The notes below the pieces were generated by a model that saw only the letters and a list, made by a program, of their open reading frames with translations, was not told the DNA's origin and did not search any database. A stretch of DNA of 64,000 nt. Origin: Clostridiales bacterium (lineage in GTDB: Bacteria; Bacillota; Clostridia; Oscillospirales; Acutalibacteraceae). A program made the translations under genes and the position numbers. The stretch's first letter is position 1. Each line of letters opens with the position of its first letter. The DNA lies in NCBI GenBank assembly GCA_018364155.1, contig JAGZMM010000003.1:1-64000 (forward strand), written 5' to 3'. Positions 17,201-24,550 of this stretch are shown in pieces.

Positions 17201-18427
17201 TTATACCTTCGCTAACGCGATGCAGGCATTGTGTCCGCCAAAGCCCAGAGATACCGAAAGGGCAAGGTCCGCCTGAACCTTGCGGGCTTCGTTTGGAATG
17301 TAGTCGAGATCGCAATCGGGATCGGGTTCTTCATAGCCGATGGTGGGCGGGAGAATCCCGTCGCGCAAAGAAAGCACACAGGCGATGGCTTCGGCAGCGC
17401 CCGCTGCCCCCAGCATATGGCCGGTCATGGATTTGGTGGAACTGATCATGGCTTCTCTCGCCTTTTCCTCGCCCAGCGCCTTTTTGATGGCGAGCGTTTC
17501 CGACTTATCGTTTAACGGCGTGCTGGTGCCGTGGGCATTGAAATAAATCTTCGCGTCCGGCATGCCTGCCTCTTCATACGCCTGCTTGATGGCTCTGGCG
17601 CCGCCGATAGCCTCCGGATGGGGCGCGGTCACATGATAGGCGTCGCAGGTATTGCCGTAGCCTTTGATTTCCGCGTAAATCTTCGCACCTCTTTGTTTGG
17701 CGTGCTCGTATTCCTCCAAAACCAGGATGCCTGCGCCCTCACCGATGACAAAGCCGTCCCGGCGCTTGTCAAAGGGGATGGACGCACTCTTTGGATCGTT
17801 TCTCGTGCTCAGAGCCATGCAATTGGTAAAGCCGGCAATAGCCAGGGGGTTGATGGTAGCCTCCGCGCCGCCGGCAAGGATCGCATCCGCGTACCCATGC
17901 TGGATGGCGCGGAAGGCTTCGCCGATGGTGTTGGTACTGGTGGCGCAGGCGGTCACAATGGGCACGCAGGGGCCCTGGGCGTTATACTTGATGGCCACGT
18001 TGCCTGCGGCAATGTTGGCGATCATCATGGGGATAAAGAACGGGGAAACCTTGCGCGCGCCGCCAGAACGCAGCTTGTCGCTCTCGCTGAGGAAGGTATT
18101 GATACCGCCCACACCCGAGCCGATGTAAACGCCAAGGCGCTCCGGGTCCACCTGGTCCTGAATGCCGCTGTCTGCCATGGCCTGGGCCGCCGCCGCCAGA
18201 GCGTACTGGCAGTAAAGGTCAGTTTTGCGCACTTCGCTTTTGGGCATGTACTGGGTTGGGTCAAAGCCCTTGACCTCGGCGGCGATTTTTACCTTGAATT
18301 CCGCCGGATCGAACTTGGTGATTGCACCGATGCCGCAAACGCCGTCGGTCAGGTTTTTCCAAAAGGTCGCCACGTCGTTTCCCACCGGGGAAACCACGCC
18401 CAGACCCGTCACCACTACTCTGTTCAT
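17201..18427 (-). CDS. fabF: Beta-ketoacyl-ACP synthase II
   Basis: 408 aa. Condensing enzyme that elongates acyl-ACP with malonyl-ACP. The Cys-His-His triad is visible: Cys in VTACATSTN, His in NAHGTSTPLND, His in SMTGHMLGAAG. The N-terminus MNRVVVTGLGVVSPVG and C-terminus SLGFGGHNA are typical. The Cys motif has ATS where ATG is usual, a small change. AAAGGAAG ribosome site; 51 nt after fabG. Confidence 0.97.
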   Translation of the reverse strand: MNRVVVTGLGVVSPVGNDVATFWKNLTDGVCGIGAITKFDPAEFKVKIAAEVKGFDPTQYMPKSEVRKTDLYCQYALAAAAQAMADSGIQDQVDPERLGVYIGSGVGGINTFLSESDKLRSGGARKVSPFFIPMMIANIAAGNVAIKYNAQGPCVPIVTACATSTNTIGEAFRAIQHGYADAILAGGAEATINPLAIAGFTNCMALSTRNDPKSASIPFDKRRDGFVIGEGAGILVLEEYEHAKQRGAKIYAEIKGYGNTCDAYHVTAPHPEAIGGARAIKQAYEEAGMPDAKIYFNAHGTSTPLNDKSETLAIKKALGEEKAREAMISSTKSMTGHMLGAAGAAEAIACVLSLRDGILPPTIGYEEPDPDCDLDYIPNEARKVQADLALSVSLGFGGHNACIALAKV

Positions 18428-18478
18428 AGAAACTTCCTTTCTTTGCTCGATCGTACTTCTATGGGAAGGAATCCTTCG

Positions 18479-19222
18479 TCAAATATACAGGCCGCCATCC
18501 ACCTTGATGACCTCGCCGGTAATGTACCGCGCCCCCTGGGATGCAAGGAACAGGGCGGTCTGGGCAATGTCCTCCGGCGCGCCCATTTTCTTCATGGGAA
18601 TCATACCGTTTGCCGCGTCCTTGACCTTGTCGGACAAAGCGCCGGTCATATCGGTTTCAATAAAACCGGGCGCGATGGCGTTGCAGGTGACCCCGCGGGC
18701 CGCCAACTCCTTAGCCACGGTTTTCGTAAGCCCTACGATGCCTGCCTTGGCCGCCGAGTAGTTGGCCTGACCGGCGTTTCCCATAAGCCCGGAAACCGAA
18801 GAGATGTTGATGATCCGGCCGCTGCGCTTGCGCATGAAGTGGGAATAGGTATGCTTGATCAGGTTGAAAGCGCCCTTGAGATTGGTGGAAATCACCGCGT
18901 CAAAGTCCTCCTCCTTCATGGAAAGGACCAGGGAATCCCGGACGATGCCGGCATTGTTGACGAGAATATCCACCCCGCCGAAGGCTTCGATGATTTCCTT
19001 GACCACTTCGCCCGTCTTCGCAAAGTCGGACACGTCGCACCGGTAGCTTTCGGCCTTGACACCAAAGGCTTCCGCCTGGCTGCAGACCTCCTTGGCTGCT
19101 TCTTCGTTGCCGGCGTACAAAACCGCCACATTGGCCCCGTTTTGCGCAAACGCCAGGGCAATGGCCCTGCCGATGCCTCTAGAGCCGCCGGTGACGATGG
19201 CTGTTTTTCCTTCTAACACCAT
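18479..19222 (-). CDS. fabG: 3-oxoacyl-ACP reductase FabG
   Basis: 247 aa short-chain dehydrogenase. NADPH site TGGSRGIGRAIA, NNAGI, catalytic Ser in NISSVSG and Tyr/Lys in YSAAKAG; C-terminal VIKVDGGLYI. It reduces 3-oxoacyl-ACP in FASII. GGAG ribosome site 11 nt before the ATG. It is preceded by fabD with an 87-nt gap. Confidence 0.97.
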   Translation of the reverse strand: MVLEGKTAIVTGGSRGIGRAIALAFAQNGANVAVLYAGNEEAAKEVCSQAEAFGVKAESYRCDVSDFAKTGEVVKEIIEAFGGVDILVNNAGIVRDSLVLSMKEEDFDAVISTNLKGAFNLIKHTYSHFMRKRSGRIINISSVSGLMGNAGQANYSAAKAGIVGLTKTVAKELAARGVTCNAIAPGFIETDMTGALSDKVKDAANGMIPMKKMGAPEDIAQTALFLASQGARYITGEVIKVDGGLYI

Positions 19223-19309
19223 AGGTTGCTAATCTCCGTTTCTCCGGCGGAAAGAATATGGCTTTTGCTTCGCTTAGGCCGCCGGGCCCGGCAAAGCACC
19301 GAGACTTGC

Positions 19310-20224
19310 TTATTTCTGCAAGGCGGCCAGGGTTTCTTCCAGGCTCTTTTTGTCCTCCACATGGAAAACCGCCGCCATTTTGCTGATCTTCTTAATCAGG
19401 CCGCTCAAGGTCTTGCCTGCGCCTACCTCGATGAAGATTTCAATGCCGTCTTTGAGCATCTGCTCCACCGTATCCTGCCAGCGGACCGGATGGTTGACCT
19501 GGGTGGCCGCAAGCTCACGCCCGTCGGCAGGGTAAGGCTTTGCGGTGGCATTTGCATAAAGCGGGATGTGCGGCGCCGAAAAAGGCACCGTCTTTAGATA
19601 ACCGGCGAGCTTTTCGGCCGCCTCATTCATAAATGGCGAATGAAAGCCCCCGCTTACCGCCAGCGGCACCACCCGGCCGCCCTTTTGGGCCGCCGCCGCG
19701 CTAAACTCCGCCAACTCGCCCTTTTCCCCCGCCACCACCAGCTGGCCGGGGCTGTTGTAATTGACCGGGTAAACATGGTCAAAAGAAGCGCACAGGGCTT
19801 CCACCTCTTCGTTTTTCAGCTTCAGCACCGCAGCCATAGCGCCGTCCACCTGTTCGGCCGCCGCCTGCATAAACCTAGCCCGTTCACAGACCAGCGAAAA
19901 GCCCGCCTCGTCATCGAGAGCGCCGGTAAAAGTCAACGCTGCGATTTCACCCAGCGAAAAGCCCGCCGCTGCCGCTGCATGAACCCCGTGCTCTTGCAGC
20001 GCTCTTGCCGCCGCCAGGTCTACACAGTAAAGGCAGGGCTGGGTGTTGATGGTGATGGAAAGCTCTTCCTTGGACGCGGTAAAGCACTGTTCGCTGGTTT
20101 TGGGCCGAATGCGGTCGGCCGTGTCAAACACGGCTTTGGCCGCCGGAGAGCACTCATAAAGCTCTTTGCCCATACCGCTGTACTGGGCGCCCTGCCCGGA
20201 AAATACAAATGCAATCTGTTCCAT
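19310..20224 (-). CDS. fabD: Malonyl-CoA:ACP transacylase
   Basis: 304 aa. Loads malonyl groups on ACP. The N-terminal VFSGQGAQYSGMGKEL, nucleophile Ser in GFSLGE and catalytic His in SGGFHSPFM are visible. AGGCGG ribosome site. In most clostridial operons fabK lies between the ACP gene and fabD; here only about 125 nt separate them and no reductase gene is present. Confidence 0.97.
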   Translation of the reverse strand: MEQIAFVFSGQGAQYSGMGKELYECSPAAKAVFDTADRIRPKTSEQCFTASKEELSITINTQPCLYCVDLAAARALQEHGVHAAAAAGFSLGEIAALTFTGALDDEAGFSLVCERARFMQAAAEQVDGAMAAVLKLKNEEVEALCASFDHVYPVNYNSPGQLVVAGEKGELAEFSAAAAQKGGRVVPLAVSGGFHSPFMNEAAEKLAGYLKTVPFSAPHIPLYANATAKPYPADGRELAATQVNHPVRWQDTVEQMLKDGIEIFIEVGAGKTLSGLIKKISKMAAVFHVEDKKSLEETLAALQK

Positions 20225-20321
20225 GTTTTTGCACCGCCTAGTCGTCAGTTTTCCGTCCGCCCCGGTTTTGCCGCCGTTTGAACGGACGATGTTGTCCTAT
20301 TTGAAAACGCGGGCCGTCCCA

Positions 20322-20344
20322 GGCGGGGAAATCCAATCCCCGCC
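20322..20344. other. Hairpin in the acp-fabD gap
   Basis: GGCGGGG/CCCCGCC with a 9-nt loop in the non-coding 125 nt between acp and fabD. There is no U-tract, so it is not a terminator. It may stabilise or process the mRNA so that ACP is made in excess. Confidence 0.4.
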
Positions 20345-20349
20345 CCCGG

Positions 20350-20595
20350 CTACCGCTTCTTTTTGGCCCGTTTTTCCCGTCTTGCCTGTTCAATCGCATC
20401 CACCAGATCCTGTACACAGCGGATGCGCTCACTCATTTCAATTTCCACATGATAGTCGTCTTCCAAGGTTAAAAGCAGCTCCACCATGTCCAGCGAATCA
20501 ATCCTAAGCTGGGCAAAGGTCGTCTGCGCCCGGATTTTGGATAACCGCACCCCTTTATACCGGGCGATTCTTTTCGCCACATGGTCAAACGTCAT
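20350..20595 (-). CDS. Acyl carrier protein with basic C-terminal tail
   Basis: 81 aa from the ATG at 20595, 7 nt after GGAGG (another ATG two codons up is one base from it). The phosphopantetheine attachment Ser34 is in IDSLDMVELLL and helix II is canonical. Unusual for an ACP: the region before Ser34 is basic (KRIARYKGVRLSKIR) and the C-terminus ends in ARREKRAKKKR, whereas normal AcpP is strongly acidic. Position between fabH and fabD fits the FASII carrier, but the charge suggests a specialised carrier or altered partner binding. Confidence 0.88.
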   Translation of the reverse strand: MTFDHVAKRIARYKGVRLSKIRAQTTFAQLRIDSLDMVELLLTLEDDYHVEIEMSERIRCVQDLVDAIEQARREKRAKKKR

Positions 20596-20625
20596 GCTCA
20601 TGCCTCCAAGCGCGATGCCCGATTC

Positions 20626-21585
20626 TTATTTGCTCCAGCGCAACACGCCAGCCCCCGTGGTAAACCCGCCGCCGAAGGCGGTCATGGCCAGGATATCCCC
20701 CTTCTTGAGCGTTCCCTGACGGTTGAGCTCATCGAGCATCATGGGGATGCTGGCGGAGGAAGTGTTGCCGTAGCGTTCAATATTCACAACGTATTTCTCC
20801 CTTGGGATGGATAAGCGATGGGCTGCCGCTTCGATGATGCGGATGTTCGCCTGGTGAGGCAGCACGAAATCCACCTGCTCACAGGTAAGCCCCGCCTCCT
20901 CAATGACACACTTCAGGTCCGCCGCCATATTGGTGACTGCAAACTTATACACGTCCTGCCCGTTCATGCGCAGGAAAGGCGCTTCTCCTTTCGTTTCGTC
21001 AAAGGGGCAGTTGCCGTGCACCTGAGGGATGACCAGAGATTCCCAGTTCCCATCCGCCGTCAGACGCAGAGAAAGCAGGTCGTCCCCTTCCCCAAGCACC
21101 ACCGCGCCTGCGCCGTCCCCAAAGAGGACGCAGGTAGAGCGGTCGGTCCAGTCTGCCAGCCGGCTCAATACCTCCGAAGAAACCACCAGCACCTTTTTGG
21201 CCTTTTTGCGGGCAAAGTAGCCCGCCGCTACGTCCAGCGCATACAGGAAACCGGAACAAGCGGCGTTTACGTCAAAGGCCGGACAGGACGCCCCAATGCG
21301 TTTTTGAATCACACAGGCCTGGGAAGGCGTCATATAATCTCCCCGCACAGTGGAGCAAAGAATCAGGTCCAGTTCCTGCGGATCAATTCCCGCGTCCTGA
21401 AGCGCCCGCTTGGCCGCCCACTCGGTCAGATCGGACATGGTTTCCGTGGTACAGACATGCCGCTCCCCGATGCCCGTGCGGGTGCGGATCCATTCATCGC
21501 TGGTATCGAGAAACCGGGACAGGTCGTCGTTGGTTTTTACACAGGCGGGAGCGGCGCTCCCGGTGCCGATCACTTGAAAGCTCAA
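20626..21585 (-). CDS. fabH: Beta-ketoacyl-ACP synthase III
   Basis: 319 aa. Starts the FASII cycle by condensing acetyl-CoA (or branched acyl-CoA) with malonyl-ACP. Cys-His-Asn triad: Cys in NAACSGFLYAL, His in PHQANIRI, Asn in YGNTSSASIP. The start is TTG at 21585; its GGAGG lies inside the last codons of marR, 7 nt away, so translation is linked to the regulator gene two bases upstream. Confidence 0.97.
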   Translation of the reverse strand: MSFQVIGTGSAAPACVKTNDDLSRFLDTSDEWIRTRTGIGERHVCTTETMSDLTEWAAKRALQDAGIDPQELDLILCSTVRGDYMTPSQACVIQKRIGASCPAFDVNAACSGFLYALDVAAGYFARKKAKKVLVVSSEVLSRLADWTDRSTCVLFGDGAGAVVLGEGDDLLSLRLTADGNWESLVIPQVHGNCPFDETKGEAPFLRMNGQDVYKFAVTNMAADLKCVIEEAGLTCEQVDFVLPHQANIRIIEAAAHRLSIPREKYVVNIERYGNTSSASIPMMLDELNRQGTLKKGDILAMTAFGGGFTTGAGVLRWSK

Positions 21586-21587
21586 AG

Positions 21588-22049
21588 TCAGTCCTCCATC
21601 TCATTCAGCTTCTGCTTGAAGAAGTCGTTTAATTTGATCATTCCCTTTATCATCGCGCTTTTTTCTTCACTTGTCAATTCTTTTGCCACCGAACGGACCA
21701 GCCGCCGGTGAAAATACGCGTGGGCGGCCTGGGCCTTCTGCCCGAGCTTTGTCAGCGTCACCCGCACCGAACGCCCGTCCGACCGGCAGCGGCACTTCTC
21801 CACAAATCCTTTTTTCATCAGTTTGTTGATCGCCACTGTCACCGACGGCAGGGTGATGTCCAGCTCTTTGGCGATGCCGCTGATGGTGCGCCCTTCCCCG
21901 CCGCATTTGCCCACCGCCTCCACCAAATGCAGCTCGGAAATAGACAAATCCAGCTTACTCGCCTGCTGCAGCGCTTTTTCCTCTACCTTTAAAACAGAAC
22001 GGAAGGTTTCCACCAAAACCGTATTCATATGCTCGCAAAACGCGTCCAT
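21588..22049 (-). CDS. MarR-family regulator of the fatty-acid operon (FabT/FabR-type)
   Basis: 153 aa from the ATG at 22049 (AAAGG site); upstream in-frame codons lie in the leader. Winged-helix MarR fold: LSISELHLVEAVG, recognition helix region ITLPSVTVAINKLMKKGFV, wing CRCRSDGRSVRVTLT. As first gene of the fab/acc operon it is the expected acyl-ACP-responsive repressor. A pseudo-palindrome overlapping the start of transcription (22090-22104) is a likely autoregulatory operator. Ligand and operator are inferred from context. Confidence 0.92.
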   Translation of the reverse strand: MDAFCEHMNTVLVETFRSVLKVEEKALQQASKLDLSISELHLVEAVGKCGGEGRTISGIAKELDITLPSVTVAINKLMKKGFVEKCRCRSDGRSVRVTLTKLGQKAQAAHAYFHRRLVRSVAKELTSEEKSAMIKGMIKLNDFFKQKLNEMED

Positions 22050-22089
22050 AGTACCCTTTCTTTGGGCAAGCCAGACGCCGCCCAATATA

Positions 22090-22104
22090 CTTAGATTGTT
22101 TAAG
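22090..22104 (-). promoter_or_regulatory. Putative MarR/FabT operator
   Basis: CTTAGATTGTTTAAG is an imperfect palindrome (CTTA/TAAG arms) placed just downstream of the -10 box, at the predicted transcription start. Its position suits repression by the product of the first gene. Confidence 0.5.
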
Positions 22105-22105
22105 C

Positions 22106-22134
22106 ATTATACGGCTTTGCCACTTTTTTGTCAA
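22106..22134 (-). promoter_or_regulatory. Consensus sigma-A promoter of the fab/acc operon
   Basis: The minus strand has TTGACA (22129-22134), a 17-nt spacer and TATAAT (22106-22111). Both hexamers and the spacing are ideal. No other promoter this good is seen inside the operon. Confidence 0.88.
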
Positions 22135-22271
22135 GCAAAGGCCCGTTTCCTTCCCGCCGGCAAACATTCGGTTTTATGATACTCGAATTAACAGAAAATG
22201 TCAACGAAGTTTTCCCATTGAGCGAATACCCTTCCTATAACCCGGCGATACTAATTCCTGGTGATGAATTT

Positions 22272-22949
22272 ATGATGATTACGTTAATCCGGACTGTACT
22301 GCTGTACATATTTGTCGTGCTGGCCATGCGGATCATGGGCAAACGGCAAATAGGTGAGCTGCAGCCCTCGGAGCTGGTGGTAACCCTGCTGATCTCCGAC
22401 ATTGCGGCGGTGCCCATGCAGGAAATCGGCATTCCGCTGGTGGACGGCATTGTCCCGATCTTCGTGCTGGTATCGTTGGAACTGATCCTGTCCGCGTGCA
22501 TGATCAAAAGCAACAAGTTCCGCCAAATGATCTCCGGCAAGCCGGTCATCGTGGTGCGAAACGGGAAGATACAGCAAAACGAAATGCGCCGCATCCGCTT
22601 TACCATTGAGGATCTGATGGAGGGAATGCGGCTTCACGATGTGTTCCGCCTCGACGAAATCGCCTGGGCCATCGTGGAGACCAACGGTCAGCTAAGTATC
22701 CTCAAAAAGCCGGAGCTGCTCCAGCCCACCGCCCAGCAGCTCAACATTCCCACCGATGACCCCGGCCTGCCCATGGTGGTGGTCAGCGACGGGGACGTTT
22801 ACGACGAAGCGCTGAAAATCGTGGGCTTTGACGTCAACTGGCTCAACAAAACCCTCAAAGAGCAGAATGTGAAACTGGAGGATATCTTTATTATGACCAC
22901 CGACCGGGCGCAAAATTTTCAGATCGTCAAAAAGGAGGCAAAAGAATGA
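22272..22949 (+). CDS. DUF421 (YetF-like) membrane protein
   Basis: 225 aa from the ATG at 22272 (weak GGTG site); a longer frame from 22128 lacks a ribosome site and overlaps the fab promoter. Three N-terminal membrane segments (about 5-22, 37-52, 58-75) with the family signature MRIMGKRQIGELQPSELVVTLL split around the first two, then the cytoplasmic YetF-type domain with KPVIVVRNGKI and a helical RF-x-x-EDLMEGMRLHDVF stretch. Function is not firmly known; members relate to spore envelope and membrane traits. Its stop overlaps the next start (ATGA). Confidence 0.92.
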   Translation: MMITLIRTVLLYIFVVLAMRIMGKRQIGELQPSELVVTLLISDIAAVPMQEIGIPLVDGIVPIFVLVSLELILSACMIKSNKFRQMISGKPVIVVRNGKIQQNEMRRIRFTIEDLMEGMRLHDVFRLDEIAWAIVETNGQLSILKKPELLQPTAQQLNIPTDDPGLPMVVVSDGDVYDEALKIVGFDVNWLNKTLKEQNVKLEDIFIMTTDRAQNFQIVKKEAKE

Positions 22950-23326
22950 AACGGGTATGGATCGCCATTTCTCTCCTATCCGTCATTCTGGTCTTGTCCT
23001 TCCTGAGCCTTAACGCCACCCATACCATTACAAAGACCATGTCCGGCATGTTTGAAGATGCATATACCCAGGCCACCGAGGGAGACCTGGATAAGGCCAG
23101 GGAAACGGCAGACAGCATCCAGGCTTACTGGTCCCAAACCCACCACATTCTTTCCACTTACATGCGCCATGAGGAAATCGAGCATGTATTGGTTGCCGCC
23201 AATTCCCTGAGCACCTATCTGGATCAGGACGATTTGGAAACCTTCACGGAGGAATGCCAGGCAAGCATGGTGTACCTGAAACACCTATGGGAATCGGAGC
23301 AGCCGTCCTTCGGAAATATTTTATAA
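22946..23326 (+). CDS. DUF4363-family membrane-anchored protein
   Basis: 126 aa. One N-terminal membrane segment (about 5-22), then a mostly helical extracytoplasmic domain of about 100 residues. The pairing DUF421-DUF4363 with an ATGA overlap is a recurrent Firmicutes arrangement and suggests the two proteins work together. GGAGG lies seven bases before the ATG within the upstream gene. An 18-bp terminator follows at 23455. Confidence 0.88.
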   Translation: MKRVWIAISLLSVILVLSFLSLNATHTITKTMSGMFEDAYTQATEGDLDKARETADSIQAYWSQTHHILSTYMRHEEIEHVLVAANSLSTYLDQDDLETFTEECQASMVYLKHLWESEQPSFGNIL

Positions 23327-23444
23327 ATGTATGCCAGACGGAATGCCACTTTGTTTGTGCCTTTTCTCGTTGCTTTTGCACCGGGAGGGCGGCTCGTCAT
23401 GATTTTCCCGTTTGTTCGCAACTTGGCAAAAACATCATATTCTT

Positions 23445-23963
23445 TTATGCAGTCAAAAGCGCCTGGAAACGGTAGTTCCCGTTTCCAGGCGCTTTTCTTT
23501 GCTTTGCCTTGCGGCCGCTTGGCTCGAAAAACCGGAAAGGCATTTCTTTGAACCTAGCCGCTTTTTGACACTCCTCTCTGAGAAAGCGTCGGCTTATCAC
23601 TTCGTCAATGGCCTTGAGCTTTTCCATGGCCAGCTCTCCGATTTGTTGGGAGGTGATTTCCCGGTCCAGCGAGTTTTGCAGCTTCGCTTCGATCTCGTCC
23701 ACCGCCCGCACCAGCGTCTCCATGGAAACCGGCCGCTTTTCGCAGGACTTTAACAGCCCGCCCAGCAGCTTGTCCCGGTTGAACACCTCTCTAGATTTGT
23801 CCCGCTTGACTACCACGATGGGCACGCTCTCCACCACTTCATAGGTAGTAAACCGGCCCGAACATTTTAAGCATTCCCTGCGCCGGCGAATCCGCGTGCT
23901 TTCGTCGGTGGGTCTGGAATCCACGACCTTACTCTCTTCATATCCGCAAAACGGGCATTTCAT
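23445..23963 (-). CDS. nrdR: Transcriptional repressor NrdR with unusual C-terminus
   Basis: 172 aa from the ATG at 23963 (GGGAGGAAA site). Zinc ribbon CPFCGY...CLKCSGRFTTYE and ATP-cone (VVVKRDKSREVFNRDKLLGGL) are intact; it represses ribonucleotide reductase genes in response to dNTP/ATP. NrdR is normally about 150-155 aa and ends soon after '(I/L)DEVAYVRFASVYR-FKD'. Here the frame diverges after AIDEV (ISRRFLREEC...), runs about 20 residues further, passes through both arms of the 23455-23496 hairpin, and stops only beyond it. A small indel near the end, or a genuine extension, would both explain this. Confidence 0.9.
   Translation of the reverse strand: MKCPFCGYEESKVVDSRPTDESTRIRRRRECLKCSGRFTTYEVVESVPIVVVKRDKSREVFNRDKLLGGLLKSCEKRPVSMETLVRAVDEIEAKLQNSLDREITSQQIGELAMEKLKAIDEVISRRFLREECQKAARFKEMPFRFFEPSGRKAKQRKAPGNGNYRFQALLTA
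23455..23500. terminator. 18-bp bidirectional terminator
   Basis: Perfect stem AAAAGCGCCTGGAAACGG and its complement, 6-nt loop, followed on + by TTTTCTTTG. It ends the DUF421/DUF4363 transcript; on the minus strand it lies inside the nrdR reading frame. Confidence 0.9.
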
Positions 23964-24106
23964 TGGTATTTCCTCCCGCATTTTTTCTGATTTTAGCATA
24001 CCCTTTTCCAAGATGCAAGCGGCCTTTTCCAATATTTCAGGGGTTGCGGCGTCCCCTTCTTCTTTGCTACACTGGTGGTATCTAATACGAAACGGGGGAC
24101 GATCCC

Positions 24107-24379
24107 ATGCGCGGGTTTCTTTCCATGCTCAAAAATATGAACCGGCCTGCCGGAATCCTGATGGCCATCGGGCTGCTGCTGCCGCTGGTTTTGGCTCTCA
24201 TAGGGCTGATCCTGAAGAATTTCGCTTTTCAAGGGGACTTTATTCAAATGAGCATCTGGAGCAAAGGGTGCTTTGACACCATTCCGGCCGTCTGGCTCTC
24301 CTGCTTCTTCTCCGCCTTTGTGGTGGACCTGGTGATGAAACAGGAACTGGGGGTTCCTCATGACGATACGAAGAAATAG
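24107..24379 (+). CDS. Small two-segment membrane protein, function unknown
   Basis: 90 aa. GGGGGA lies 7 nt before the ATG. Two hydrophobic segments (about 14-35 and 58-76) are joined by a short polar loop, with a charged C-terminal tail. I do not recognise the family. It is divergent from nrdR and is followed by a strong terminator, so it appears to be a single-gene transcript. Confidence 0.72.
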   Translation: MRGFLSMLKNMNRPAGILMAIGLLLPLVLALIGLILKNFAFQGDFIQMSIWSKGCFDTIPAVWLSCFFSAFVVDLVMKQELGVPHDDTKK

Positions 24380-24406
24380 GCGTAAGGTGTACATCGTTTT
24401 TCAACC

Positions 24407-24448
24407 AAAGAAGGCTTGAACGGAAATTTCCGTCCAAGCCTTCTTTTT
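24407..24448. terminator. Terminator between the small membrane protein and galT
   Basis: Stem AAAGAAGGCTTG-ACGG with one mismatch and a 6-nt loop, T-rich on both sides (CTTCTTTTT on +). It serves the convergent genes. Confidence 0.88.
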
Positions 24449-24550
24449 GCACTTTCTCGTGTGCAAATTCATATGGATATTCGTACCCCTATCCCCTGGG
24501 TTTTCGCCGCAGGTGCGGCCAAACGCAGAGAAAACGGCTACTCAAAATCG

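Noticed and set aside
17531..19216. Long plus-strand frame (561 codons) across fabF and fabG
   Set aside because: Exactly antisense to two well-identified FASII genes; GC-rich codon third positions keep the opposite strand open.
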